Positions 11,346 to 22,675 are shown, counted from the first letter of the stretch. The stretch: 64,000 bases of DNA from Dysidea avara (GCF_963678975.1 NC_089276.1:30124472-30188471); one strand, 5' to 3'. Notes: a model not told the origin generated them from the sequence alone. Made by a program: numbers and translations.

Positions 11346-12232
11346 AAGTTTTTGGTGAGTTCAAGACGATCTAGCTGGCTTTGCTGGGATGCTCACTTCG
11401 GTTGCTTCAACCCTAGCTTACCTTGAACTTACCAAAAACTTACCTTTATACAATTAGTGCATTTCATTCTGTAGTCCACATCGGTGTCAATAGCTAGTGG
11501 GTGGCTCTTATTGACACCAATCTGTCACTCTCATTAAACATTTAATTGGCTCTATGATACAAGTTACAGAATGCAAACTGCCCTATTTTGCAGGCCCAGT
11601 CACATATTATTTAGTTGTTGACATGAGTCTGGGGCAAAGTAGAGGACAGATGTCAATAATTTAGATATTTTCAGGGTGCTGTTGTATAGCTAATTAAATG
11701 GCTTTTCAAAGTCTTGCAGGTACTTTATGTACATGGGTTACTAACATTAGAGGAAAGTCTAATGTCAGGGCACCTTGTTGCACACTTGTAGTAATTGTTT
11801 TACTGCATTTGCTTTTTGGCAAATGTTATAATTAAACACCTGTATGGTGGTAACTGCCTAGGCAAAAAACTACTATACAGTTTTAGTAAACATTTTGAAG
11901 CATGGTTTCATTAAAAGAACCTTAAGCTTGTGTGGGAGGATCAAAGCAAAAAAAACTGTTCCATAGTAGCCATATATACAGAACTCAACAATTCTATAAT
12001 ACACTTTGATAGACCCACAGCTCTACATCAGGTAGATACAGAACTGTGTATGACACATTAATGTGCCAAGGCCTATCTGCAGGCTAATAGTCTGCTTTGA
12101 GTGAACAATCACCCATTCTGGCCAGTACTAGAGATTGAAGATATTATTCCAAAAGTATCGATACTAGCAATACGATAGTATGATACATACAACTGAGTAT
12201 TGATACTTGATACCAAAAGGGTTGATAGCGAT
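11346..12232. other. Mostly unannotated; MITE relic at 11520-11617
   Basis: Bases 11520-11617 resemble the right half of the MITE at 60002-60249 (AAGTTACAGAATGCAAA and GGCC-AGTCACATAT blocks). Nothing else recognised. Confidence 0.5.
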
Positions 12233-12650
12233 TAGGCACCAGCCTATTATGCTTTTAATTTTGCCTATTATGCTATGCTGCAGTGCTCAAAATTTTGCAT
12301 ATTATGCTCATAATTATGCTCAAACCTTTTGCCGCAGTTCCAATGTTTTGTTACTTTCTATGGATAATAATAAACTTTGGCTTATGAACAATTGGTTAAA
12401 TGTAAAAAGTACTCATTGTGCATTGAGAATTTGGCTGCATTGTAAACCATAATAACAGTCGTGTCAGATAACTACTTAATGCTATATCAGTGGCATCAAC
12501 TGTTCTATTGTTGTAAGTCAACCTTTTTCTGTGGCATGCATTTTTGCTTACAGCATGACAATTATTCTGCCTATTATGCTAGCATTATGCTTGATGCTTT
12601 CAGGCACCTATTATGCTCAAAATTATGCCAGCATAATAGGCTGGTGCCTA
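12233..12650. mobile_element. MITE with TATTATGC-rich inverted repeats
   Basis: The ends are TAGGCACCAGCCTATTATGC and its complement. The near-identical 8-bp sequences ATAGCGAT (12225-12232) and ATAGTGAT (12651-12658) flank it, suggesting a hAT-like 8-bp duplication with one mutation. The ORFs in it are translations of the repeat. Related relics lie at 21065-21157 and 24329-24760. Confidence 0.7.
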
Positions 12651-13195
12651 ATAGTGATACAGGTAGCTCACATAATTGATCAGTAAGATTTCATTGTAAA
12701 TGGCAAGTGACTACTATTTTCTATCTAAAAGCACTGTTCAGACTTATGACAAGCAAAAATACAAAGATTCCTTCATTTCAGTAGCTTTTGAGCCACATTG
12801 TATTGATAGATTTTGATGATGATGGTCAGCAGCAGTGAATGTTTCTACTATGTTTATTGGATGAGTATCATGGAAATATGCTCTATACCATAATCAAAAT
12901 CTTTTTAATAGCTAATTATAAGATGTCAGGACTACTGTAGGCTTGTCCAAGTACACAAAAAGATTAATGTAAATGCAGCACTTATTCTACTGATGATAAG
13001 ACTACTTTGTGAGTTTCTTATTGTTTAGTGTGTCTTGTGGACACCTCAAGTTGACAGCTCTCTATAACAGTTAAAGCACTGCCTAGGCTCATGCTATACG
13101 TCAATATAGCACTTAGAGGGCTAAAAATTGCATGGCCATAGCATGATGCCATAAAAAGTTATGAATGATGAAAATTCGAATTTTATATAATATTT
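12651..13195. other. No gene recognised
   Basis: AT-rich sequence without supported features, ending at the 5-bp target copy TATTT of the next MITE. Confidence 0.4.
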
Positions 13196-13695
13196 CAGGG
13201 GCGGATCCAGGAGCTAACAAGGGGAGGGGCACAAACAGGCTAAGTTGTAGATGGTTAAAGAAAGCCAGATTCTCTAGTTCAGTGATGCATATATGAAGCA
13301 GCAAGTAATCACCTCTTAGTAGTGTCTCACAGTTGATTTTTGCCATTTTGGCCTTTTTAGATGGTTGTGAAGTCATAAAAGTTATTTAAAAGGCTCTGAA
13401 TGTCTTTAAACCAGCAACACGATAATTATTTTTAGAGGCGCTTAGTACGCACGAAGGTGCTGGGTGGCAATTTCACTGCTAGTTTGACTTTGGTTTCTTT
13501 TAGTTTCAGGTGAATTTGTATTAAATATTAGTAAATGTGCATATTTTCATGTGTTGATAAACTAATCTTGGCCTGACACAAAGTTTAGTAGCTAGCTATT
13601 TTAATCAGAAGCATGGCTGGCTCCTCCACAAGTTGGAGGAGCCAGCCATTTGAGCCAGCCATTTGCCCCAAATGCCCATGCTGGATCCGCCATTG
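13196..13695. mobile_element. hAT MITE with 5-bp target duplication
   Basis: The ends are CAGGGGCGGATCCAGGAGC and the complement of CAATGGCGGATCCAGC. Flanks TATTT/TATTG match at 4 of 5 positions. It is clearly homologous to the MITE at 35433-35896 (shared GGGGAGGGGCACAAACAGGC, TTTAAAAGGCT and CCAGCAACA blocks). The same ends as the hAT transposon at 15702-19305 suggest it is mobilised by that type of transposase. Confidence 0.75.
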
Positions 13696-13700
13696 TATTG

Positions 13701-15180
13701 TGTGCCCACATGCCCTATTTTTGCAGGCCAAGTCACACATATTACTCCATGCTGTGATATAACTATAATGCAAGCACCAATCGTGAAACAACAATGAGTG
13801 TCTTTACTTCCTCTACCACATACACAACAACAAAAATATTGGTATCCAAATGCAGCAACAGTAGCTATACTGGTAATGTGTTATGCAAGTCTTTCACTTG
13901 AATAGAAGACAGTTATCATATGTATCATTAATTATCGTCAATGCTCATCCTCGGCTTCACGTAAGGTTTGGAGACACTTGGCAGTCATTTAGTCATGATC
14001 AATTGGGTCAAAGCACCAATTATGCAACCTCTAGCTGGCTAGTGGTTACTAATGTATTGCACAACTTCATTGCAATTTAATAACAGCGTAAACATTTTAG
14101 ATATGCATTGTAGGCATCATAAAATTAATATATAACTACCGTAAAATTACAAAAGTTTGGCAGTATTAAAGTTTGGCAATGAGATGGACTGCATTTTCCA
14201 CAATAGCTTATAGAAACTGTCTTCAAAATCAGAGGGTCCTATTTCTCAATTTCCTTTTAACAAGTATGAAGCATCCCCTCCTCTGCCAATTCTTTAAAGA
14301 TAGTCACTTTGATATGCCAGTAAAGACCAAATTCAGTATATTGCTCAAGAATTATGTGTCGAAAGGCAGACATATCTCCTCTTTTTACTGCAAAACCAAA
14401 CTCAAACTGTCACCCAGCACCTTCATGCACAGTAGCTAAGTGCCTCCAAATATAAGTACCATTACTTTGGCAGGTTCAATAGCCTTTTAAGATTTCTAAA
14501 TGGTAAAATTCAACACTTATAACAACTGAGAGGTGATCAATCATTGCTATAAAGTATGGCTATTATAGTCACTAGCTGTTCAGAGTGGCTTCCCTTTTTT
14601 AATGGTGCAAATCTTAAGCTTGTTTGTGCCCCTGGGTCCTGGCCTCCCCTTACCAGTTCCTAGATCCGACCCAAATATAGTAGCTACCCTTCTACTGTGA
14701 CATGTGATGAGCCTCAACTTTGTAACCATGCACTGTACTGTATAACATTCCAATTAATCAAATTCGTGCAGTCTGGCAATCCTTTTTCTTCACCAATTAA
14801 TATTATTTTCTACATTGTAATTAAACAATTTAATTACTTTGAAGATGTTGCTCCACCTGTGACAACACTGATAAACACACACTCACACATGCAGTTTGAT
14901 AATATTAATATAATTTGCAAAAACATAATTCAAGCAACAAAGATAAAATTTAAAAGAGTTCTACAACAACAAAATAATAAACATGAAGAAGCTTAAGGGT
15001 GTCTTACACTCTGTACAATGTATTACTACATAGCTACACTGAAATTAATCTCTTGCAATTACGTGCTAAGGAAGTGATTTGTTTGGAAGATCTTCATCTG
15101 TAAAGCATCTTTGAGACTTTTAAGACTTATTCACCACTCCCAATTGCATTTTAAGTGGTCTTGTGATGCCATTTCAGCAC
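13701..15180. other. No gene; old hAT-MITE end at 14600-14690
   Basis: Bases 14600-14690 are a decayed inverted copy of the left end of the 13196 and 35433 MITEs (GTTTGTGCCCCTG...CCTAGATCCG). Bases 13700-13745 contain a relic of the 60002-60249 MITE end. The rest is AT-rich with no supported feature. Confidence 0.5.
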
Positions 15181-15186
15181 ACGTAA

Positions 15187-15696
15187 GGCCACTCCAAATA
15201 AATTCTCTGTTTCCCGTCCTGCACTCAGGCATATTCGCATGCGGGCAGGCAGTCCATTTCCATTATTTCATTATACGATTAGCAGATTTTCAAGCCACTG
15301 TTTACCTGGTACAATCATAAAAAGCTCACTGTAAATTGATGGTATGACTCCTGCGGTCATGATCATACTTCAAAGTGTGATGCTCATACTTCTGAAGTAT
15401 GATGATCACACTAAGCGACCACAGGAGTCAAACCATCAGTATGAACTTCACACTTTTGAATTTACAGTGCTGTAAAAAGGCATGGTTAAGGTTGCTTCTT
15501 TCTTTATAAGTTGCAAAAATAACACAAACGTGAAGTTTGTACTGACTGACACGTGAACTAAGACTGCTTTTACTGAGCCTATCAGTATGCAAGAATAACC
15601 GGAAAATAATGGAAGAATACGGAATAATGGAATATTTAGGGCTGACAGTAACCAGATGGGGGCGGTGGACCGGAAACAGAGAATTTATTTGGACCA
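15187..15696. mobile_element. MITE with GGCCACTCC ends, right end degraded
   Basis: Homologous to the complete copy at 19532-19899 (shared AAATAAATTCTCTGTTTCCC, CGCATGCGGGC and AATAACCGGAAAATAAT blocks). It is split by a small foldback at 15327-15469 and stops at the left edge of the hAT transposon. Confidence 0.75.
15327..15469. mobile_element. Small CACTG-ended foldback MITE
   Basis: It starts CACTGTAAATT and ends with the exact complement. The interior is palindromic (GACTCCTG-CGGTC...GACC-ACAGGAGTC). It interrupts the GGCCACTCC MITE; the 19532-19899 copy is the empty site. CACTG termini suggest the EnSpm/CACTA type, but the flanking duplication (CT, 2 bp) is too short to prove it. Confidence 0.65.
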
Positions 15697-15798
15697 ATAT
15701 CCAGGGGCTGATCCAGGGGGGGTGGATGGGGTGGCTAGCCACCCACCCTGGATTAAACTATATATCACGGCATGCAAATTAAGCATTAACAGCTCATA

Positions 15799-18561
15799 CT
15801 AATCATATAAAACACTACTTGTACACATTTTTCTGCTATGTTTAGTTGCAAACTCTTTACATATTTGTTCAACATTCAGTTGAAAGCTAAATCCTTGCAT
15901 TGCTAACACCCCAAGGTTGCCCAGTCTTTCATCCGTCATAGTGGTGCGCAACCACAAATGAATTTGCCTGAGACAAGAAAAGGTCCTTTCTGCTTCAGTG
16001 CTTCCAATCGGAAGTATTACCAATATGCACAGGAGTTCTCTTATATTGGGGAAGAATATTGGATCTGCATCTTCACTCAGCAAGTGAGTTATAGACTTCT
16101 CCTTTAAAGTGGCATGGAATTTATTGCAGTGAGCTTTCCATCTAGCAAGTTCACTGTCAAGGTCATCTTCTGCTGGTAGCAAATGACTCCATTTAGATTT
16201 TAAGATGGTACACAGTTGATGTTCGTCTTTTGTGGTAATTACAGTGGGCACCAATGCACACAGTTCATAATGTGCTCGTGTATCTACAGAAAATCTGGCT
16301 TCCAATTCACTTATAATTGAGTCTAACAAAGGAATGGTAATTGTCACTCTCCAGTAATCAGTTGGTGAGCTTACTGTAGGGTTTGGTCTAGTTTGACGGC
16401 CTCTTATAACACGGGGCATACTTTCGCTGCTGCTAATATCCCTGCATAGATTTAGAGCTTTATGATAAATTCTATTATGTTCAGCATTTACATTTTCACG
16501 AAGTTGCTTGTAATGCTCCTTGACTTCATCAACTTTTTTAAAACCAAAGTATACCTCTTGTAGTCTACCTTGTAAACATTCTGCAATTGGTTTAATCGGC
16601 TCCAATAATTCTTTTGATAGCAAAAATGCAACCACGTGCTCAAAGCTAGTAAAAATGTGCTTCAAACCATTAGCAGTGCTACGAGATTCAGAATCCCAGT
16701 TCCAAGTATTTCCATCAGGATAAATTTCATTGTCATCATCAGCAGGTGAACAAATATGTTCCCAAGTCTTAATAAGGTAAGGATACAATTCTAAAATTGT
16801 GGTGAAAGTATTATGCCGTTCAACCCATCTTGTTTTACACAGCCCATTTATCTTAGATTTCCTGGCAGATGGACACAAGCGCTGAATTATGTGTTCAAGA
16901 AACCGTTGTCTCTTTGGAGAGTTGTGGAAGTATAAGAACGCCTGATGACAGTTATCAATCATATTTTTTACAGCTTGAACCTTTGAAGAATGGCATATTA
17001 CTAGATTCAAACTATGCAGGCAGCAACCTTGAAATTCTGCATCTGGTGCATTATTCTTTATATGTGCTTGTACACCAGAATTTGAAGAGCTCATGGAAGC
17101 TGTTGTATCGTATGCCTGCCCTCGGCAATTTTTAACATCAATTTCATGTTTTTGTAAAACTTGCAAGATGCCATCTGCAATGCTTTTCCCAGTTATCCTC
17201 TGAAGAAAATGGAAGTCAAGTAACACTTCGTGCTTTATTGGCTTCACACGAAAATTTTCATTATCAATTTCCAAGAACCTTAAGCAAACCGACAAAATCT
17301 CCTTACCATGAGATGTAGCTTCATCAGCAATTAATGAAAAATGTGGACACTTCTGTATGCAGGTTCGATAAAATGCACGAATTTGGTCAGCAGCTATTTC
17401 CAGTATCTCGTTTTGAATGGTCTTACTGGTATATTTTGCATTCTTTGGACCAAGTATTAAGTGTTCGCTCAGTGCTTTATTGTTCTTTGCCAGCAATCTA
17501 AGTATGGCAATGAAATTTCCTTCATTTCTTAATGGCTCCTGTGTAAAGTTCACCTTATCCTGATTGTGACCTTGGAGAGAAATTCGTTGCTTTGCACACA
17601 ATAATACTGTCTCAGCAATTGTTGGCAATACTTCAGTATTAAATTTAAAATTCTTAGAGCTTTTATCAATTAACTGACTATCGATTCTTGATTCAGGATT
17701 AGCCCACCTTCTTGTAAATTCAAAGGCATGATCTACTGCTCTCAAATGATATGCATGTTTGGCATGCCTCTCCATCAACTCCTTGGATTTGTTGTAATTC
17801 TTGAAGGGCGTACACACAAATGCACCGAGATGTGTCTTTTCACTGTCAGTTAAAAACAAAATGCAGGGCAAACACCATCCTCCTTGACTATTCTCCAAAC
17901 CATAACGTAACCATTTGTAATCTTGAAGCCATCGAGATTGAAAAGTTATCTGTTTTCTTTTCCTTCCTCCAGAAACAGTGAAGTAGACTGTGTCAAAATC
18001 AGTGCTCCTTAGATTGCTTTGTGATGAAGTAATCAATTCATATTTTTCATGATCTTTTATTATTCTTGATCTACTAATGGCCACTTGCAGAATATCACTA
18101 GATTCTGAGTTAGATACAAAGTTCACGTTAGGATAAGATGGCTCACCATTGCTATTAAATTCAACAGGATCACTATCATGGAAAGTTTCTGGTGCAACCT
18201 CACGGCAAAGCTCACCAGTTGATTGTTGAAGGCTCACTGTCAAATTATCTGGCCAGTTAGCTGCTTCAATGAAATCCGCATTAACTCTAATACTTTCAGT
18301 AGTGGAAGGGGTAGCCTCTGTCTCTTCATTTATGCCCTGAGATTGACATTCATTCCCATCACTGTCATTGTTGATACCACTTTCATTAGTGATTGTGACT
18401 GGAGTTTCACTTCCAGACTCAGTCTCATTGTCAATCAAACCTTCTTCCCCAACTTCACTGTCACTGTTACTTCCATCAGTAGTAAGGGTTTCACTTAGAG
18501 GATTCTGTCCTTGTTGGGCTATAACTTTTGATCTAAAATAATCTAAAATAGACCTGGACAT
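15799..18561 (-). CDS. hAT-family transposase (TTF zinc finger, DUF4371, dimerisation domain)
   Basis: A 920-residue uninterrupted ORF. Residues 1-170 are an acidic, Ser/Thr/Asp-rich linker. Residues about 205-285 resemble a TTF-type zinc finger (WLRY...GWCLPCILF, C230/C233, then H266/H269/H272). A DUF4371/RNase-H-like core follows, with candidate catalytic aspartates in 'LIADEATS' (D413) and 'AYDTTASMSS' (D485), then 'CLHSLNL' and 'KTRWVERH'. The C-terminus has the hAT dimerisation signature 'PIGSTEAERTFSCLR' and 'MTDERLGNL'. This architecture is that of the ZMYM1/THAP12-like hAT transposases of invertebrates. It sits between terminal repeats, and the intact frame suggests recent activity. 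The start is the first Met of the frame; the MSRSILDYF opening is typical of the family. Confidence 0.92.
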   Translation of the reverse strand: MSRSILDYFRSKVIAQQGQNPLSETLTTDGSNSDSEVGEEGLIDNETESGSETPVTITNESGINNDSDGNECQSQGINEETEATPSTTESIRVNADFIEAANWPDNLTVSLQQSTGELCREVAPETFHDSDPVEFNSNGEPSYPNVNFVSNSESSDILQVAISRSRIIKDHEKYELITSSQSNLRSTDFDTVYFTVSGGRKRKQITFQSRWLQDYKWLRYGLENSQGGWCLPCILFLTDSEKTHLGAFVCTPFKNYNKSKELMERHAKHAYHLRAVDHAFEFTRRWANPESRIDSQLIDKSSKNFKFNTEVLPTIAETVLLCAKQRISLQGHNQDKVNFTQEPLRNEGNFIAILRLLAKNNKALSEHLILGPKNAKYTSKTIQNEILEIAADQIRAFYRTCIQKCPHFSLIADEATSHGKEILSVCLRFLEIDNENFRVKPIKHEVLLDFHFLQRITGKSIADGILQVLQKHEIDVKNCRGQAYDTTASMSSSNSGVQAHIKNNAPDAEFQGCCLHSLNLVICHSSKVQAVKNMIDNCHQAFLYFHNSPKRQRFLEHIIQRLCPSARKSKINGLCKTRWVERHNTFTTILELYPYLIKTWEHICSPADDDNEIYPDGNTWNWDSESRSTANGLKHIFTSFEHVVAFLLSKELLEPIKPIAECLQGRLQEVYFGFKKVDEVKEHYKQLRENVNAEHNRIYHKALNLCRDISSSESMPRVIRGRQTRPNPTVSSPTDYWRVTITIPLLDSIISELEARFSVDTRAHYELCALVPTVITTKDEHQLCTILKSKWSHLLPAEDDLDSELARWKAHCNKFHATLKEKSITHLLSEDADPIFFPNIRELLCILVILPIGSTEAERTFSCLRQIHLWLRTTMTDERLGNLGVLAMQGFSFQLNVEQICKEFATKHSRKMCTSSVLYD

Positions 18562-18873
18562 CTGTACAAACTAGCACATGGCATCTACACTAACAGTGCA
18601 CTTTATTTGAAGCAAAACCTTCAGGTGGACATTTATTATTATGGTTTTGTTCATTTACAGCTGCAGTTGTTAAATGGACATAATAGCACAGCTGCCAACA
18701 AGTTTTTAAACTATATGCTGTAGCTAGCTTTACAGTGTTTCTTCTAAACAGCTAGTACACTGTCTGAAATTCTAGCTAGTAGCTACATACAATTGTTCTT
18801 TTCAGTCAAAATCACTTCCAGATTCAATCTAATTCTTTGGTGGATTCAGGGTGGAGGGAAGGGGGCTACGGTA

Positions 18874-19065
18874 AAACTTTTGTTCTTATACAGTAACTGT
18901 TAGCTGCTACTGCTTTTCTTAGCTGCTACTGCTCTAACTACACTACAGTGTACAGATACAATTTATCCTAAAGGGACCCTTTTAGGATATTGTATCTGTA
19001 CACTATAGTGTAGTTAGGGCAGTAGCAGTAGCAGCCAACAGTTACTGTATAAGAACAAAAGTTTT
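18874..19065. repeat. Foldback MITE nested in the hAT leader
   Basis: AAACTTTTGTTCTTATACAG at the left pairs with the sequence ending near 19065, and the arms of about 85 bp meet near 18968. Its arms contain GCTGCTACTG repeats. Confidence 0.7.
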
Positions 19066-19531
19066 GAAACTAAGTAAAATTTGATCTAAATAGCATGTTT
19101 TGAACACCTAATTTTAAAAATTTTCCTGGGGGGGCATGCCCCCAGACCCCCCTAGACAGCTCGTGCTTCGCACTTCGCTAAGCGTGCTCCGCACGCTGTC
19201 TGCAGTCACCTCTCTCACCAGTGTATAGCTACACCCTTACTGCACATGTAAAGCTTGTGAACTAAGCCAGCCACCCCCTTTCATTTATTCCTGGATCAGC
19301 CCCTGATATCATGTGACTTTCATTGAAAAAACAGTTGGTTGGGCCCGTCAGGTGCAACATAACATCTTGTATAGTACGTATTGAAACGCCACTGACTTAT
19401 AGCTACATACGGTGTTTAATGACCTCAGGACATCTATGACGCGTTGTATCTCTCGCTGTATGTAGTACTTGTCGCCCCCACATTAGGAATCGGGCGGCGC
19501 AAGACTAATCAGAAACCAGATTTTATTATAA

Positions 19532-19899
19532 GGCCACTACAAATAAATTCTCTGTTTCCCGTCCTGGACTCAAGCATATTAGCATGCGGGCGGGCAGGCG
19601 GTCCATTTCCATTAGTTCATTATAAGATTGGCAGCTTTTCAAGCCATTATTTGTCTGGCACAGCCATAAAAGCTGCAAAAAAAAGCATGCTTAAGCTTGT
19701 TCCTTCCTTTTTAAGTTGCAAAAATAGTACAAACGTGTGAAGTTTGTGCCAACTTGATGACTGCTGACATGTGAGCTGACACTGGTATGCAAGAATAACC
19801 GGAAAATAATTGAAGAATACGGAATAATGGAATATTTAGAGCTGACAGTAACTAGATGCGGGCGGTGGACGGGAAACAGAGAATTTATTTGGAGTGGCC
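19532..19899. mobile_element. Complete GGCCACT-ended MITE
   Basis: Terminal inverted repeats of about 34 bp: GGCCACTACAAATAAATTC at the left and its near-complement GAATTTATTTGGAGTGGCC at the right. A second partial right end (TTTGGAGTGGCC) lies at 19927-19938. It is the uninterrupted relative of 15187-15696. Confidence 0.8.
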
Positions 19900-20189
19900 A
19901 TTACATCTATCCCGGGAAAAAAAAAATTTGGAGTGGCCTTATTAACATTTTACAGTGACCAGGACTGAAGGTCTGACAGCAACTTGTGCTGCAGCCTTAG
20001 GATTACCTAACCTAATTACAAGGACTTAGACGTTAGGGGTACCCCAAGCGAACTGTGCGTGACCACAAACATGTTTGCTATCATGTTTGATTGGTTTCTC
20101 GAAAAATAAATTTAAACTACTTCCCTTTGAGCTACTGCCTCGCTGCATGCCTCGGATAGTTATTAATATTTTGTTATTGATCCTGTAAC

Positions 20190-20765
20190 ATGAGGATTAA
20201 CACTATATGTGTTGCCGCCCTGCTGCTACTGAATTGTTGGAGAGGTGCAGCAGGCCAGTGTGGTGAAGGACAGAAGCTAACAAATAGCGTCTGTACAAAC
20301 TGTAGCAAGTGTCAGAGTGGATATCGCGTTGTTGCACAGTGCACTAATATGACGGATACAAAATGTGCCAGAATGTGTGAGGCGGAATACGAGATACAGG
20401 ACATTGATAAACAGTGCATTATAAACTGCAGTTACTGTATACATGGTAATTGTGACAAAAGACAACAAGAATGTGTTTGCTTCTATGGATACTACGGGAT
20501 AACTTGTACTGACCTTTTTCCAACTGGTCCCTACCAGTCCCCTACTATTTTTCATTTATCAGATGACAGTAAAAGCAAACTTCCAACAATAGTTGGTGTG
20601 GTTTTGGCAATGATAGCTGGAGTAATCACAGTATGTACTAGTATTATCTGCTACATGAAGTGTCGGTGCAGTTCCAGAAGAAACCAACGCACAGAAAATG
20701 GAACTTTACAACTGTCACTGACTGCAATGGAAAGTCAAACTTCTTCACAATCCGCCACCTTATAG
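20190..20765 (+). CDS. TNFR-repeat / EGF-like single-pass membrane protein
   Basis: A 191-residue ORF not explained by any repeat, and the best host gene here. Residues 1-22 form a signal peptide (hydrophobic VAALLLLNCW, likely cleavage after AAG). Residues 24-59 match a TNF-receptor cysteine-rich repeat, C-x10-C-x2-C-x2-C-x9-C-x7-C. Residues 80-106 match an EGF-like module (C-x2-C-x4-C-x6-C-x-C-x8-C, with GYYGITC). Asn37, Asn53 and Asn79 are in N-x-S/T sequons. Residues 132-156 form a transmembrane helix, followed by a basic stop-transfer (KCRCSSRR) and a 30-residue Ser/Thr-rich tail. No death domain is visible, so signalling, if any, would differ from death receptors. It may be a decoy or adhesion-type receptor, or one exon of a longer gene. 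No intron is needed within the frame. Ligand unknown. Confidence 0.75.
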   Translation: MRINTICVAALLLLNCWRGAAGQCGEGQKLTNSVCTNCSKCQSGYRVVAQCTNMTDTKCARMCEAEYEIQDIDKQCIINCSYCIHGNCDKRQQECVCFYGYYGITCTDLFPTGPYQSPTIFHLSDDSKSKLPTIVGVVLAMIAGVITVCTSIICYMKCRCSSRRNQRTENGTLQLSLTAMESQTSSQSATL

Positions 20766-22154
20766 CTAGTTAACAAGACTTCATTTTAGCACCACCAAAT
20801 TGTGTAGGACTATATAGTCAATGAGGTAATTACATTTTTTCTCTGATTTTCAAGCAAGTGAATTATAATGTTATGCTGTATGGAATTATCTGATGACATT
20901 TGCAATCAAACACTTCCCAGAAAAGCACAGTTATATAATATTGCATGACTACCATAATGTTCAAGCTATGAAAGAAGTCATACCTATGTACATTCTCTGC
21001 ATTCTTACGATCCAAGGGGGTGATCATAGACCTGCCCTGCTACACATTAGCCCACATAATTAGCTATGAGCATCAGCCTGTATTATGTCCTTTTAGTTTT
21101 ATCTACTATGTTTATGCTGCAGTGCTAAAAAATTCTGCCTATTAGGCCTCATAAACTTACTTGTTAGTTTCTCATTCCCTGATACTCAGTGCAAGAGAGC
21201 AGATTTTCATAGCTAAATGACTCAGAAAGCATTTAATTTAATTGTTCTTAGACTGCGCATGCTCTAACTAGTACAACTTTTAAAGGTGCTGGATAGCTGC
21301 ACTCAGCCACCAGTAGTACAAAAATCCTTGATGTGGTAAGAAAAGCAGTCATGCAGGTGGAAATGAGAAACAAATAAGTTTGTATGGCTTTGTGCTCAAT
21401 GTTTATGCCTTATTTCCCATGTTTTGCTAATAAATTTTAATGGACATTAAACTTGTGGCTTGTGCATGGCTAATAATAATAATAAACTTGTCGCTTGTGT
21501 GAAAATAAACATGGATTTTAATGCTATATAGGCTACTTTGTGGATTAGTATTAGCTATGTGTTTAATATACTATATAGTAGGATACCTTAGCATCAAATC
21601 CTGAAGAAATCATTATGAAGCAGATAAAAGTACCAATTTTGTTGAAGCATTTGGACCATTTTTAGAAGGGGTGCCATGCCCCCGTTATTGTTGGTCACTG
21701 CTTGTAGCAAAAATCTAAATACTCAAATAGAGCAGTCAACGTCTAACAAAATAATATATATTGTATATATCTCCATTAATAAGCTGTAGCTAATAATTTA
21801 TCAGCAAAAACACAGTAAGAATGGTCTAAAATTCTATAATAGACCTTTTATAATCTAAAATATTCCTGGGGAGTATAGTCATCTTATTTGTCTAATGAGC
21901 TATAGCTACAATAATTGTGGCTCGAACATTAATATAGATTACTAGTTTGCTTAAACGTTGGTGCTGAACACATTTTCTGAACTATTGAGCCAATTTTGAA
22001 AAAAATCCTATATTACAGACTCTTCCAATGTTACTACCTAACTTTTGCAAAAAGCAAGCTTTCAAGGGAAAAAGCAAGAATGTGTGTTTGGTGGAAAGTG
22101 TAGTTTTAGTAGCCATCCAAGAAAGCTGTCTAGATTCTAAACAGTTTATGCATC
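20766..22154. other. 3' flank of the TNFR-like gene; MITE relic at 21065-21157
   Basis: A possible poly(A) signal AATAAA lies near 21429, too far away to assign confidently. Bases 21065-21157 are a relic of the 12233-12650 MITE (TATGCTGCAGTGCT block). A partial iteron-like motif (CAAATAGAGCAGTCAAC) lies at 21724-21740. Nothing else is supported. Confidence 0.45.
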
Positions 22155-22157
22155 TTT

Positions 22158-22485
22158 CACTGTGAAAAAAGAGGGATATAAGATAGTATTTCCAGTGAAT
22201 ACAAAAAAGCTTGGTATAACCTGTATTATACTAACAATCCCTATAAGGCTTTAGTTAATGTGTTAAACATACTGAAACCATATATGTGATAGTATAGTGT
22301 GGGCATTATATCAGATATAAACTATTCCAAGTATTGTGGTAATTAAACTGAAACCATACATGCAATAGTATAGTATGCATTATACTAAAGTATAAGATGA
22401 GTATAATACAGGATTTATATTAAGGCTTATTTGTATTCAATAAGCCACTGGAAATACCATATTATATCCCACCTTTTTCACAGTG
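22158..22485. mobile_element. CACTG-ended foldback MITE, 3-bp target duplication
   Basis: The ends are CACTGTGAAAAAAGAGGGAT and a near-complement finishing TTTTTCACAGTG. TTT flanks both sides (22155-22157, 22486-22488). CACTG ends with 3-bp duplications are typical of EnSpm/CACTA elements. The interior holds two similar blocks (CTGAAACCATA...AGTATAGT). Confidence 0.7.
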
Positions 22486-22493
22486 TTTCCCAG

Positions 22494-22675
22494 CACCTTT
22501 TAAGGTTTCCAGCAATGTGAAAGATTTAGTATTGCCTTTATGACAAGCTAGATGCAAGGGTAGGTTGTTCAGCAAATTCAGTTTATTTGCTGAACAACCT
22601 ACCCTTGCATCTTTATACTAGCTTGTCATAAAGACAATACTAAATCTTTCACATCGATGGAAACTTTAAAAAGTG
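22494..22675. repeat. Near-perfect hairpin element
   Basis: Arms of about 85 bp pair around a 6-bp loop near 22577 (GGTTGTTCAGCAAA-TTCAGT-TTATTTGCTGAACAACC). The ends are CACCTTTTAAGGTTTCC and the complement of CACTTTTTAAAGTTTCC. One arm has a 4-bp insertion (TATAC region). Confidence 0.8.

Larger units (their letters stand above)
15702..19305 (-). mobile_element. hAT transposon, apparently complete
   Basis: The left end CAGGGGCTGATCCAGG and the right end CCTGGATCAGCCCCTG are perfect inverted repeats. ATATC is duplicated at 15697-15701 and 19306-19310. A 5-bp duplication rather than the classical 8 bp matches the 5-bp flanks of the CAGGGGC-ended MITEs at 13196, 26584 and 35433. One long transposase ORF lies on the minus strand. 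The 5' leader (18562-19305) contains a nested foldback and the GC-rich GGGGGGCATGCCCCC palindrome. Confidence 0.85.

Noticed and set aside
20277-20555. 92-residue minus-strand ORF
   Set aside because: Antisense shadow of the TNFR/EGF-like gene, whose cysteine pattern clearly supports the plus strand.
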